A DNA stretch of 64,000 nucleotides from Marinicella sediminis (GCF_002000055.1 NZ_MVBD01000003.1:186001-250000); one strand, 5' to 3'; positions 1 to 8,840 are shown, counted from the stretch's first letter. Notes: generated by a model from the letters alone, not told the origin. A program made the numbers and translations.

Positions 1-2
1 TG

Positions 3-1934
3 TATGTTCGGGAAGATGCTGTGTGGAGTCAACAAGGTTATCTGAAAGCCGGCAATGCGGAGGCAGATGATGAGTTTGCAGATTCACTGGCCATATCAGG
101 TAACACCATTGTGGTCGGAGCGCCCAGTGAGGATGGCGATGGCAACAGCACGATGGATTCACCTAATAATGACTTGTCCAACGCAGGAGCTGCCTATGTT
201 TTTGTCAGGGTGGATGATGTCTGGGGGCAAAAAAATTACCTGAAAGCAGATAATGCAGGCTTGTCTGATCGTTTTGGCAACGCCGTCGCCCTTCGCGGGG
301 AACACATTTATGTGGCAGCCAAAGGTGAAGATGGTGATGCCACAAGCACGATGACCACCCCCAATGACAATGCTTCAGCAGCTGGGGTGGTGTACGATTT
401 CGCCGGAAGGTATTTTGTGGGTGGCCAAGCGTTTGGATTACCGCTGGGACAAGCCATGCAATTGTCTCTCAATGGCAATGAAATTTTATCTGTGGACCAC
501 AATGGCCGTTATGAGTTTTTGACTGATCTGCAGGACTTTAGGGATTACAGTGTCAGTGTGGTAAGTACCCCAACTGGCTATACATGCAGCATCGTCGGCG
601 CTTCAGGCACCGTGGGTTATGAGGATGTAACCAACGTCAATGTGTATTGTTCTATCAGCACATTCAATGTGACTGGCACCGTCAGTGGCTTGACGGGAAA
701 TGACCTGATTCTGCGCAACAACGGGGTTTATGATGTGATCATCAACAACAACGGACCCTTTGATTTCGGTCCGGATTTTGCCAATGGCACGCCCTATGAT
801 GTGGTGGTGCTGACTCAACCGGACAACGGACAGATTTGTTCAGTGGCCAATGGCAGCGGCACCATCAATGGCAGTGACGCTCAGGTCGATGTTGATTGTG
901 TCGGTTTGGATCACACGGTTGGAGGCAGTGTCAGTGGCCTGGATGGAACGCTGGTCTTACAAAACAATGGGCTCGATGATCTGACCCTGACAGGCAATGG
1001 GGGATTTACCTTTGACACGCCCATTGCTGCCGGTGAAGCTTATCTGGTCAGTATATTGACTCAGCCAGCACATCAGACCTGTGTAGTCAACAATGAAAGT
1101 GGCACGGTGGCCGATGCGGATGTCACGGATGTATTGGTGAGCTGTACCAACAACAGCTATGACATTGGGGGAAGTGTCAGTGGTTTGGCAGCCAGTGGTC
1201 TGGTGTTGCAAAACAATGGAGCCGATGACCTGTCCATCACTGCAAATGGAGGGTTTAGTTTCGACACACCACTCACCTTTGGTAACTCTTATCTGGTCAG
1301 TGTTCTGTCTCAGCCAGCACAACAGACCTGTGCGGTCAGCAATGAAAGTGGCACCGTAGCTGATACGGATGTCACGGATGTGCAGGTGAGCTGTACAGAC
1401 AACAGTTATTTCATTGGCGGCAACGTCAGTGGTCTGGCAACGACCGGGCTGACGTTGCAAAATAATGCTACTGATGACCTGAACATCACCGACAATGGTG
1501 GCTTTGTGTTTTCACTACCCCTGGTCGATGGCAGTCCTTATCAGGTGACCGTATCAGCCTTGCCCAACGAACACAGCTGCCAGGTGAACCAGGGTTCAGG
1601 GGTGATTGATGGTGATGATGTGGTTGATGTGGATGTCCAATGCATGATCAATACCTATCAGATTGGCGTGTTGGTTTCAGGTTTAACCGGACCGGGGCTG
1701 ATGATACAGAACAATGGCAGTGATGATCTGATCATTAATCAAAATGGGTCCACACCATTTGCCACTCGCTGGATCAGTGGCAGCCACTATGATGTGCAAG
1801 TGGCCAATCAACCTGACGATCCGGCCAATACCTGTGAAACCATTGGCCTCAGTGAGGGAGTGATTTCAGGTGATCATGTGTTGGTCGAGGTGTTGTGCGG
1901 TAATGACCTGATTTATCAAAATGACTTTGATTGA
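3..1934 (+). CDS. Large secreted FG-GAP and tandem-repeat protein, C-terminal part (5' truncated)
   Basis: The reading frame is already open at the left edge, so the gene starts outside the window. The visible N-terminal part has FG-GAP-like beta-propeller units ('GNTIVVGAPSEDGDG', 'GQKNYLKADNAG'). After this come about six copies of an approximately 82-residue module. Each copy begins 'GxVSGL', contains 'LQNNGxDDL' and 'NGxFxF', and has two spaced cysteines (in 'QTCxV' and 'VxVxC') that probably form one disulfide per module. The protein ends 'DLIYQNDFD', a short acidic/aromatic tail resembling the 'IFxDGFE'-like tails of secreted proteins in related genera. An extracellular or surface role is likely; adhesion or ligand binding is only a guess. 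A strong terminator follows directly. Confidence 0.75.
   Translation, partial: YVREDAVWSQQGYLKAGNAEADDEFADSLAISGNTIVVGAPSEDGDGNSTMDSPNNDLSNAGAAYVFVRVDDVWGQKNYLKADNAGLSDRFGNAVALRGEHIYVAAKGEDGDATSTMTTPNDNASAAGVVYDFAGRYFVGGQAFGLPLGQAMQLSLNGNEILSVDHNGRYEFLTDLQDFRDYSVSVVSTPTGYTCSIVGASGTVGYEDVTNVNVYCSISTFNVTGTVSGLTGNDLILRNNGVYDVIINNNGPFDFGPDFANGTPYDVVVLTQPDNGQICSVANGSGTINGSDAQVDVDCVGLDHTVGGSVSGLDGTLVLQNNGLDDLTLTGNGGFTFDTPIAAGEAYLVSILTQPAHQTCVVNNESGTVADADVTDVLVSCTNNSYDIGGSVSGLAASGLVLQNNGADDLSITANGGFSFDTPLTFGNSYLVSVLSQPAQQTCAVSNESGTVADTDVTDVQVSCTDNSYFIGGNVSGLATTGLTLQNNATDDLNITDNGGFVFSLPLVDGSPYQVTVSALPNEHSCQVNQGSGVIDGDDVVDVDVQCMINTYQIGVLVSGLTGPGLMIQNNGSDDLIINQNGSTPFATRWISGSHYDVQVANQPDDPANTCETIGLSEGVISGDHVLVEVLCGNDLIYQNDFD
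661..1915 (+). repeat. Tandem protein-coding repeats, period about 246 nt
   Basis: Successive module starts ('GGSVSGL' or similar) fall near 672, 921, 1167, 1416 and 1662, giving a period of about 246 nt (82 codons). The copies starting near 921 and 1167 are the most alike, sharing 'NESGTVAD', 'DVTDV' and 'VSCT'. The outer copies have diverged. The gradient suggests recent duplication in the middle of the array. Confidence 0.7.
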
Positions 1935-1942
1935 GTTGCTAA

Positions 1943-1970
1943 AAACCCGCCTCCTGGCGGGTTTGTTTTG
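1943..1970 (+). terminator. Rho-independent terminator after the repeat protein
   Basis: A perfect 9-bp stem AAACCCGCC / GGCGGGTTT with a TCCT loop begins 8 nt after the stop codon and runs into a T-rich tail (TTTGTTTTG). Confidence 0.85.
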
Positions 1971-2068
1971 CTTGGCTGGTCATACGAAAGAGGTTATTCA
2001 CTGCCGGTAGTGGCATTCGTCAGGGTTGCAGATAATGGCCAGAGTGCCGACTGGTGTCAGGCAGTTGT

Positions 2069-2566
2069 TCAGAGTTTGCGACCCAGGCGTTTCTCAATTT
2101 GTTTCTTTTCCCAGTCACTGTCAAAGTGACCCAGCCAATCAAAAGTGGACAAGGCGTGCAGCGCCAGACCCAGCCCCCAGCCTAACAGGGCCCATAAAAA
2201 CCACAGGTACCCCGGACTGGTGATCAGGTTGACCAGCATGATGAAAATATTAATCACCACAAAAGTCATGGCATGCAAGTAGAAGCTTTTTAGGCCCTGA
2301 ACATACTCCATGGCCTCGGTTTCTTCACGGGTGATTAAAGGGGCCTGCTCATCTGTGGCAGGTCTGTGGTTGTCTTGTTTCATGGCTATCTCCGGTTGTA
2401 AATCATCAACATGCACTTCGAACACCGCCGCGATCGATTTAAACGACTCAAGACTCGCTGGCTTGCCTTTTTCAATGCGTTGAATGGTGCGGATGCTCAA
2501 TCCACTGTATTCAGCCAATTGTTCCTGAGACCAGTTCTGTTGCAATCTGAGTTTTTTGACGATCAT
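2069..2566 (-). CDS. XRE-family regulator with C-terminal 2TM domain
   Basis: 165 residues. The N-terminus is a clear XRE helix-turn-helix (residues about 3-57, with 'WSQEQLAEYSGLSIRTIQRI' as the helices). After a polar linker, residues about 80-160 hold two hydrophobic helices (about 97-115 and 118-138) separated by a short turn and followed by 'DWEKKQIEKRL', as in the 2TM domain family. The product should be a DNA-binding protein tethered to the inner membrane. It is monocistronic and lies between two genes not obviously related to it. The ligand or membrane signal and the target promoters are unknown. Confidence 0.8.
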   Translation of the reverse strand: MIVKKLRLQQNWSQEQLAEYSGLSIRTIQRIEKGKPASLESFKSIAAVFEVHVDDLQPEIAMKQDNHRPATDEQAPLITREETEAMEYVQGLKSFYLHAMTFVVINIFIMLVNLITSPGYLWFLWALLGWGLGLALHALSTFDWLGHFDSDWEKKQIEKRLGRKL

Positions 2567-2689
2567 GATGATATTCGTTGTTTCACTGGATATCCATTGT
2601 CCTTATTATGCCGCAAATTGTTAGGACTGTCATGCGACTTGCGGGTGACAAGGCACCTGACAGCGGGCCCTGTATGCGCTCAATGAAAC

Positions 2690-2720
2690 CCAACACAGAG
2701 CCGGGACAGCTCTGTATTGG
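2690..2720. repeat. Hairpin downstream of the Sel1/TonB gene, possible terminator
   Basis: A 12-bp inverted repeat with one mismatch (CCAACACAGAGC / GCTCTGTATTGG) around a 7-nt loop, 18 nt past the stop of the minus-strand gene at 2739. Neither strand has a good T-tract after it, so efficient intrinsic termination is uncertain. Confidence 0.45.
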
Positions 2721-2738
2721 ATAAAGGTTGAAGGGGAT

Positions 2739-4100
2739 TTATTTGGCCAAGTCCCAACCCAGTTTGTTGGCCAGTTTAGTGGCTTTCTTTTGCGCCCGTT
2801 TGGCTTTTTTTGGATTCCCCAGGTGCTCATGTAAAAGGGCTTCTGCCTGGTAATAGCTGACAGAACGATCGCGGGATTTTTGATAAGATTCAAGCAGGTC
2901 ATTGATGTGGGATGTGTCCTCCTTTGTGAGTTGACCGGCCTGTAGCAAATGTTGTGCATAGGCCAACTGAGAATCCGGGTCACCGGCCTCTGCAGCCAAC
3001 TTTAGCCAATATTCGGGCGGATGGTCTGAAGTGTTGATCAATTGATCTGTGATCAGGTATTCATAAGCTTGTCTGGCAGCTCTGGCATGTCCACGTTGGG
3101 CGGCTTCCACCATCCAGTTGATGCCACGCTGTTTATCTTGCTGGCAGCCTTTGCCGTAATAAATGTTGTATCCCAACTGAAACTGGGCATCGCTGTGACC
3201 GTTTTGTGCGGCTTTAAGCAGCCAGTTATTTACTGATGCTTCAGGCATGTCAACATAATCTTTGATCAGTGAACGTGAACTGGCAGCCAGGGCATAATAA
3301 TACTGAGCAGCTGGGTGGCCGGCTTCGGCTTTTTGCTTGAGTTCATGTAATCTTTGCTGATATGTGCGGACCATTTCCTGCGGTTCATTGAGCACATATT
3401 GAACCATCTGAACTGCCGGTATGGGTTTGATGGTAGCCTGATCATCAAAGCTGATGCTGAACCTGAATTTACTGATGGCTTCGATGGTGACTTCATCAAA
3501 AACTTCGTTGGGTACAGATTCGAGTATATAAGGATCGCGCACTGAGCCATCAGGGAATATTTTAAACGCCACCCGCACCCAACCCTGGGTGCCATTGAGG
3601 TATTCACGTTTTGGATACCGGGGTGCTGCTCGTTCGGTCATGGTGATGTTGAATCCCTGGTTGTTTTCTTGCCGCTGATCAGGGTTGTGTTTAATGGGTG
3701 CCAGCTGAGACAGAATGGCGTCATCACCCCAGGATTCATTTAACTTTTTAGCCAGCTGAGAGGCCTGAAGGAGTTGTTCACTGGTCAGATTCTGCTGAAT
3801 GATTTGGCGCAAATTCTGCAGATTATCTGAGGTTTCTTCCCCGATCAATTGACTCCATGCATAGGCCAGCTGAACATCCTGTTGCACACCTTCTCCATTA
3901 AAGTACATGTGGGCCAGGTGATAACGTGCCTGGTTACTGCCCAATGCAGCCAAAGACTTGAATGCATCAAAGGCCTGTTGATGGTGTCCTTGTTCATGTT
4001 GCTTGATTGCGGTGAGGATGTCTGCCTGAGTGGTTTTGGACCAGCCTGGTGTGACAGTCAGCAGCAGGAACAACAGAACAATTTGAAGATGATTTGACAT
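2739..4100 (-). CDS. Secreted Sel1-repeat protein with TonB C-terminal-like domain
   Basis: 453 residues with a signal peptide (hydrophobic core about 6-20). A Sel1/TPR-like helix pair sits at about 40-85 ('ARYHLAHMYFNGEGVQQD'). A TonB_C-like region at about 155-240 includes 'APRYPKREYLNGTQGWV', 'FKIFPDGSV' and 'AISKFRF'. More Sel1 repeats follow at about 260-385 ('AQFQLGYNIYYGKGCQQD', 'WLKLAAEAGDPDSQLAYAQ'). There is no TonB-type N-terminal anchor or proline-rich spacer, so it is not a canonical energy transducer. It is more likely a periplasmic scaffold that uses the TonB_C fold for binding. The RBS is good (GGGAG upstream of the ATG). It is divergent from the membrane protein at 4255. Confidence 0.75.
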   Translation of the reverse strand: MSNHLQIVLLFLLLTVTPGWSKTTQADILTAIKQHEQGHHQQAFDAFKSLAALGSNQARYHLAHMYFNGEGVQQDVQLAYAWSQLIGEETSDNLQNLRQIIQQNLTSEQLLQASQLAKKLNESWGDDAILSQLAPIKHNPDQRQENNQGFNITMTERAAPRYPKREYLNGTQGWVRVAFKIFPDGSVRDPYILESVPNEVFDEVTIEAISKFRFSISFDDQATIKPIPAVQMVQYVLNEPQEMVRTYQQRLHELKQKAEAGHPAAQYYYALAASSRSLIKDYVDMPEASVNNWLLKAAQNGHSDAQFQLGYNIYYGKGCQQDKQRGINWMVEAAQRGHARAARQAYEYLITDQLINTSDHPPEYWLKLAAEAGDPDSQLAYAQHLLQAGQLTKEDTSHINDLLESYQKSRDRSVSYYQAEALLHEHLGNPKKAKRAQKKATKLANKLGWDLAK

Positions 4101-4254
4101 ATGAAATACTCCCTGTATTAAGAATTAAGACACCAAAAAAGTGTTTTTCCAACAACAAATCATAGCAAAAATTTGTCTTTTTAACAATGATCTGAATTTG
4201 ACACGCTCAGGTTATAATGAGCATTTTTACCAGCATAAGTTCCTGAGGAAACCC

Positions 4255-4572
4255 ATGAATCAAACCAATTACGTCGTTTTTACTCCGCTCAGAATTGCCC
4301 TGCTCATTGCGATTATCTTGTCCAACGCTGTGGCATTGGCCAGCTTTGTTTTTGACGGACAGCCATGGGCTCAAGCATTGCGGGTATTCGGCGTGGTGTT
4401 CATCATGTTGTTAGTGTTTGTGATTCTGCTGGAAATGGTGTGGTTGCATCACCGCGCCAAATACGTCAAAGATGACCCGGTTTATAAAAAATATCAGTTG
4501 GCCAAGTGGCTCTATGGCTTTTTGTTTGTGTTGGGCCTGGCCACGGGATTAGTTGTGTTATTATTGGATTGA
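4255..4572 (+). CDS. Small inner-membrane protein of unknown function
   Basis: 105 residues starting at the ATG preceded by TGAGGAAA. Three hydrophobic segments are visible (about 11-32, 39-62, 84-104), separated by short polar loops including 'HHRAKYVKDDPVYKKYQ'. No family recognised. It precedes the M48 protease gene by 31 nt and is probably cotranscribed with it. A perfect TATAAT lies at 4213-4218, but no -35 is visible at the proper distance. Confidence 0.6.
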   Translation: MNQTNYVVFTPLRIALLIAIILSNAVALASFVFDGQPWAQALRVFGVVFIMLLVFVILLEMVWLHHRAKYVKDDPVYKKYQLAKWLYGFLFVLGLATGLVVLLLD

Positions 4573-4603
4573 ACAGTCAACAAAACCCAGAAGGAGCACC
4601 GCA

Positions 4604-5407
4604 ATGAGAACAACAGGCATCATCCTGATCATCCTTACCCTGGCGTCCTGCGCCACCAGCCCCACCGGTCGTAAACAACTGATTCTCGTTGGTGATCAAC
4701 AAATGAATCAAATGGGTGTGACTTCTTTTCAGGAACTGAAAAAGGCGCAAAAGGTTGCCGGAGACCGCAGACAACAAAGTTATGTCGGTTGTGTGTCATT
4801 CGCCATCATCAATGCCCTGCCTGATCAGGGGCAGGACAATAACTGGGAAGTGGTGGTTTTTGAAGATGACAGTGCCAATGCTTTTGCTTTGCCTGGTGGT
4901 AAAATCGGAGTGCACACCGGTTTATTGGATGTGGCCACCACGCCGTCTCAGCTGGCCACAGTGCTTGGTCATGAAGTGGCCCATGTGCTCTCGCGCCATG
5001 GTGCCGAACGGGTATCCATTCAAATGGCAGCTCAAACCGGTTTGCAAGTCGCTGACATGTTGAGCAACCAGCACGTTGAAGGCTCACGTGAGCGGCAGAT
5101 TGCCATGGCGGTGCTGGGCCTGGGAACCCAGGTTGGGGTGTTGCTGCCATTCTCCAGGACCCATGAAAAAGAAGCTGACCAGTTAGGTCTTAACCTGATG
5201 GCTGCTGCAGGGTTTGATCCTACCGAAAGTGTGCAGTTGTGGCGCAATATGGACGCAGCTTCCGGCGGTCAACGGCCACCTGAGTTTTTATCCACTCACC
5301 CTGAGCCGGAAAACCGCATCATCAAACTGAATGAGATCATGCAACAAGCCATTGGTATTCAACAACAGGCCCTGGCCAACGGAGTGAATCCCCGTTGTCG
5401 CCGATGA
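4604..5407 (+). CDS. M48-family zinc metalloprotease lipoprotein
   Basis: 267 residues from the ATG behind AAGGAG. The N-terminus is a lipoprotein signal with lipobox 'LASC' (Cys16) and the conserved 'SPTGRKQLILV'. The zinc motif is HEVAH at 123-127, and the downstream 'HEKEADQLG' (about 187-195) supplies the third ligand. This layout fits the periplasmic M48 proteases (LoiP/YcaL type) that act in outer-membrane protein quality control. No C-terminal TPR region is present, unlike BepA. It converges on the gene ending at 5413 with only a 5-nt gap. Confidence 0.85.
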   Translation: MRTTGIILIILTLASCATSPTGRKQLILVGDQQMNQMGVTSFQELKKAQKVAGDRRQQSYVGCVSFAIINALPDQGQDNNWEVVVFEDDSANAFALPGGKIGVHTGLLDVATTPSQLATVLGHEVAHVLSRHGAERVSIQMAAQTGLQVADMLSNQHVEGSRERQIAMAVLGLGTQVGVLLPFSRTHEKEADQLGLNLMAAAGFDPTESVQLWRNMDAASGGQRPPEFLSTHPEPENRIIKLNEIMQQAIGIQQQALANGVNPRCRR

Positions 5408-5412
5408 ACGCA

Positions 5413-7977
5413 TCAGTCTGCACCCATAAAGCGGGCCTTTTTGTGCAGAACTTCCAGGGTGGCGTTGACCAGGCCGTTTTGCGTAGGCATCACCACTGAC
5501 CAACTGCCTTGATGTTGGCTCATCCTGGCATCACCCAAGTTCAGTAGATCAGTCACATTGGTTTGATTGGTGAATGCCTCACGAAAAAACTGTTCATCCA
5601 CCAATCTGTCATCACCATACAGAGCCGCTCTTATCGCGGTATTGCTGTTGTGACTCAGTGGATACAGGCCACTGACCATGTGATTCAGCAGTTGTCTTTG
5701 ATTGAGGAATTCAAACACCGCCCTGGACAAAGCAGAATCATTGATGCGTGATGGATTGCTGGTGGTCAGTTTGCGATAAATCTGCTGCTGTAAGGTGTTG
5801 ACATGCTGTAAAAAGGCGTCATTGAGCGTGGTTTTAATCGGTTTCATTTCATCCACATAGGTGGTGGAGAGTGATTGATCCTGAATTTGAGCGAGCCAGG
5901 CGTCCCAGTTATTTCTGATGACTTGATTGACGTCGGCTTTCTGAGCAGTCAGAAAGGTCAGGCGGTTGGGCAGTAAGCCGAAAGTTCCCCGGTCCAGTGA
6001 GGTGTTGATTTGTTTACCAATGATGGGCAGCGGACAGGCCGTGTCCAAAGTTTCCTGGTTATTTTCACCAAACAAATAAATGAGCTTTTGCTCGCTGAGT
6101 AGTGGCTGGGTAAACACCGTCGCACCGGCATATTTGCCATTCAACCTGACAGACAGCTGTCCTTCAAAATTGGCTATTTTGTTGTTGTCCAGGTGGGTTG
6201 GAACCGACTTGCGGTTTTGCCATTGCACCTGGTCATAACAAATCTCCAGTTCGCCGAGGCCAAACTGGGTGGCCAGCCGGAGGTGATTGGGAAACAATTT
6301 CATCACCGCAGCAGATGGTTCCATTTCGGTGAATGCCCCACAGGATGTGGTCACATCACAAGGTTTGATGACCAGTCCATCAGGAATGTGTCGGGTCACC
6401 TGGTCAATTGAACCAAACAAATCAATGTCGCTGCCTTCAACCAGTTCGGTCTCAGCATAATCGGTGATGTGGTTATTGATTTCCAGTTTCAAACGTTCCC
6501 ACTTGGCCAGCAATTTCTGATTCAATGCGGATAATGGATTGGCGTTGCTGAAACAGGACGGGTATTGGTTCAGTCGCTGTCCGCTGTTGATCAATGAGCC
6601 GATGGCTGAGGATTTGTTTTTGGCCGCAAAGAGACCTGGCCAGCGGTCATGAAACCAGGCAATTGATTCGGCAGCCAGCAGCCACTCAAAGTTGTTGGGT
6701 TGTTGAGTCAGCTGTTGCAAACAACTTTCATCAGACACGGCCTCTGTGGCCAGCACATTGATGATTTGAACACTCGGCATTTCCAGTGCCCGGTTCAGGC
6801 TGGTTGGGTTATCCGGTTTGACCTGGTTGCCAGACAAATTGGGTTCACTGGCCGTTTCTGTGGCCCATTTGTACAGTTCATCAAAACAGCTGTTGAATTG
6901 GTTGTCTGCTATGGGTTCGGCAGGTTCCGGTGGTTCTTTGTCGCTCAGGTTCAAACAAACCTCAAGGTTTTTTTGTAACTCATTGCGGATGGGATGGACG
7001 AGGTAAGCAGCCGTGTCGTCCATGCCCAGTTGCAGGTTGAGAATGTCCTGGTTCAGCACGGCATTGAAGTGATCGGGATTTTTGAATTTTTTTGGCAGTT
7101 CAGTCAACACCCGGGTCAACAGTTCCGGTAGCCTGACATCAATCTGGGTAGTGACTTCCTGCCAAAGCTGCCATTGTTCCAGGGCTCGTTCAAGCAGGGT
7201 GTTCAGACGGGTTTGTTCGTCAGCCGTAAGCAAGGTGGCACTGAGCTCAATCAGCTGATAGATTTCAATCCAGTCGTTGCTGAAGGCCAGCGGTTGATCT
7301 GTCAATCGGTGGTGCCTTTGCCTGATCAGAGCAGTGGTCAATTCATCGTGGTAATGAATGTCAGGATCAGTGACCGACAAAGCAGTGATTGGTTGTTCAA
7401 GGTCTGTACTCAGCCACTGCAGTGTCACTGACAAGGCAGATTGGGTGATTTCGCGGGGTTCAATTGGTTCCAGCGTGGTTTCCGGCCATACCAGCCAGTT
7501 GGCAACCTGTTGTGGTTGACTGCTGATGATTTGTTCCCAGAAATAAGGCAGATTTACCCAGTGCTGAAACGCCTGATCTGGCAGCAAACCGTTTTCCGGT
7601 TTATTGATTTGAGGTGGCAGTTCCAGGTTGGTGGTGCGCCATTTGTTCAGGGTCATGCCATTGTAGTGAGCAATCAGGGTCTGGGCCATCAAGGCATGCG
7701 TATTGATTCGGTTGAATGCCTGATAATCTGGTACTTCAGCTTCCAGCGCTTGTAACCACTGTTGTTGTAACTGTTCTGTAGAGGCGAAAGAGTGGGCCAG
7801 TTCCCAGGCCATTTGGGTCAGGTAAGCAGCGTGCACCGGGTCGTAGTTACTGCGTAAATGTGCAGCGATTGCATGGGCCGACAAAGTCACCGCGGCTTCC
7901 TGTGCTGATGGGTCTTCCTGGCTGTGACTGCTGAAGCTGGCCAGTAACAGGGTGGCGGTCAGTAATAGATTTTTCAT
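5413..7977 (-). CDS. Large exported protein of unknown function
   Basis: 854 residues from the ATG giving 'MKNLLLTATLLLASFSSHS', a clean signal peptide. An in-frame ATG 10 codons upstream (8007) has no better RBS. The mature protein is rich in Gln/Leu helices in its first 450 residues and has a Cys-containing segment near residue 590 ('IKPCDVTTSCGAFTEM'). I recognise no domain. It is followed closely by the start region of another envelope protein gene and ends next to the M48 protease. A periplasmic or outer-membrane-associated location is inferred from the signal alone. Confidence 0.6.
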   Translation of the reverse strand: MKNLLLTATLLLASFSSHSQEDPSAQEAAVTLSAHAIAAHLRSNYDPVHAAYLTQMAWELAHSFASTEQLQQQWLQALEAEVPDYQAFNRINTHALMAQTLIAHYNGMTLNKWRTTNLELPPQINKPENGLLPDQAFQHWVNLPYFWEQIISSQPQQVANWLVWPETTLEPIEPREITQSALSVTLQWLSTDLEQPITALSVTDPDIHYHDELTTALIRQRHHRLTDQPLAFSNDWIEIYQLIELSATLLTADEQTRLNTLLERALEQWQLWQEVTTQIDVRLPELLTRVLTELPKKFKNPDHFNAVLNQDILNLQLGMDDTAAYLVHPIRNELQKNLEVCLNLSDKEPPEPAEPIADNQFNSCFDELYKWATETASEPNLSGNQVKPDNPTSLNRALEMPSVQIINVLATEAVSDESCLQQLTQQPNNFEWLLAAESIAWFHDRWPGLFAAKNKSSAIGSLINSGQRLNQYPSCFSNANPLSALNQKLLAKWERLKLEINNHITDYAETELVEGSDIDLFGSIDQVTRHIPDGLVIKPCDVTTSCGAFTEMEPSAAVMKLFPNHLRLATQFGLGELEICYDQVQWQNRKSVPTHLDNNKIANFEGQLSVRLNGKYAGATVFTQPLLSEQKLIYLFGENNQETLDTACPLPIIGKQINTSLDRGTFGLLPNRLTFLTAQKADVNQVIRNNWDAWLAQIQDQSLSTTYVDEMKPIKTTLNDAFLQHVNTLQQQIYRKLTTSNPSRINDSALSRAVFEFLNQRQLLNHMVSGLYPLSHNSNTAIRAALYGDDRLVDEQFFREAFTNQTNVTDLLNLGDARMSQHQGSWSVVMPTQNGLVNATLEVLHKKARFMGAD

Positions 7978-8031
7978 GGATTTATTGTATCCGAATAGCG
8001 ACAGCAACCAAACACTGAATCAGCACTTTCA

Positions 8032-8766
8032 CTATTTATTGGGTACATAGGGCGATGTGAAATACAGAAAAGTGCTGATCAGAAATGCACCGAGTGAAAA
8101 CATCATTAATTGGCGCCAGAAACTGTTCATCGGGCGTACGATGCTGATGTCGTTGACAAAAATGGTTTCGCAGGCACCATTACCCGTGTCAGTACGGGTG
8201 GTACTGGTGGCCCGCTCGTACCCTGTTGGGTTCTGATAATTGGCCAGCCAACCGGAGAGCGTGATCTGATCACCGATTTGAATGTCTTTGATGGTGTCCC
8301 TGACGAATTCATCGGCTGCCAACAGGTGGTTGTTGGATAATTGGTGGTGGTTAAAAGCATCCCAGGCCTGCCGGCTTTGGCTGCCGTAGTTGCAGGTGAA
8401 CTGACCGTTACTGAAATCGAAATCCTGCAACAGTTCAGGATTGGCTGAGTCTCCCCAGACCACACAAAAGTCAGCCACATTGAGGTGGTCTTTTGATAAG
8501 GCATGAAGCATCATGCCATTTTCCGAGTCATGCAATCGGTAAGATACCACCAGACCATTGAGTCGGTAATCAAACCTGGGTTTGACAAGGAATTGTTCAT
8601 CGTTGTAAGTGGTCATAAATGGTGCCTGATTCACAGCCCTCTGTACCGGATCAATGTTCAATTCAGGCAGCAATGGCAAATCCGCCGGAATCTCATTGCG
8701 GTTGATAAAAGAGATCAGTAACACCAATAAACTGACGATACTGAATTTGGCAGACAGGTTATGCAT
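8032..8766 (-). CDS. Membrane-anchored protein of unknown function
   Basis: 244 residues if started at 8766; an in-frame ATG at 8853 exists, but neither start has a clear Shine-Dalgarno. An N-terminal hydrophobic helix ('SIVSLLVLLISFI') and a C-terminal one ('LMMFSLGAFLISTFLYF') bracket a soluble domain. That domain holds 'LNVADFCVVWGDS', 'GDQITLSGWLANY', 'TSTTRTDTGNGACETIFV' and conserved-looking cysteines. The 'SGWLANY... TSTTR.DTGNGACE' block is familiar as a conserved hypothetical in gammaproteobacteria, with no known function. A TATAAT at 8773-8778 lies only 6 nt before the chosen ATG. Confidence 0.6.
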   Translation of the reverse strand: MHNLSAKFSIVSLLVLLISFINRNEIPADLPLLPELNIDPVQRAVNQAPFMTTYNDEQFLVKPRFDYRLNGLVVSYRLHDSENGMMLHALSKDHLNVADFCVVWGDSANPELLQDFDFSNGQFTCNYGSQSRQAWDAFNHHQLSNNHLLAADEFVRDTIKDIQIGDQITLSGWLANYQNPTGYERATSTTRTDTGNGACETIFVNDISIVRPMNSFWRQLMMFSLGAFLISTFLYFTSPYVPNK

Positions 8767-8772
8767 GGGCTC

Positions 8773-8801
8773 ATTATAAAGCAATGCTCCGAAGACGTCA
8801 T
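8773..8801 (-). promoter_or_regulatory. Candidate sigma-70 promoter for the gene starting at 8766
   Basis: On the minus strand ATGACG, a 17-bp spacer and TATAAT. The -10 ends 6 nt before the ATG, so transcription would begin at or next to the start codon (leaderless mRNA) unless another start is used. Confidence 0.4.
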
Positions 8802-8831
8802 GAGCAACTGTTTCGGGCCCATTGACATCAA

Positions 8832-8840
8832 TGGTATACT
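8832..8840 (+). promoter_or_regulatory. Extended -10 promoter for the asparaginase-like/scpAB operon
   Basis: TGGTATACT, an extended -10 element, lies about 90 nt before the ATG at 8931. A TTGACA at 8822-8827 is too close to pair with it. The -35 region is poor, as expected for an extended -10 promoter. Confidence 0.4.

Noticed and set aside
957-1460. Long open frame on the minus strand inside the repeat gene
   Set aside because: It mirrors the tandem repeats of the plus-strand gene; the encoded sequence is repetitive in the same register and has no RBS.
4198-4218. TTGACA and TATAAT upstream of the membrane protein at 4255
   Set aside because: Both hexamers are perfect but only 9 bp apart, so they cannot form one sigma-70 promoter. 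The TATAAT alone may still work, but no -35 at 16-18 bp is visible.
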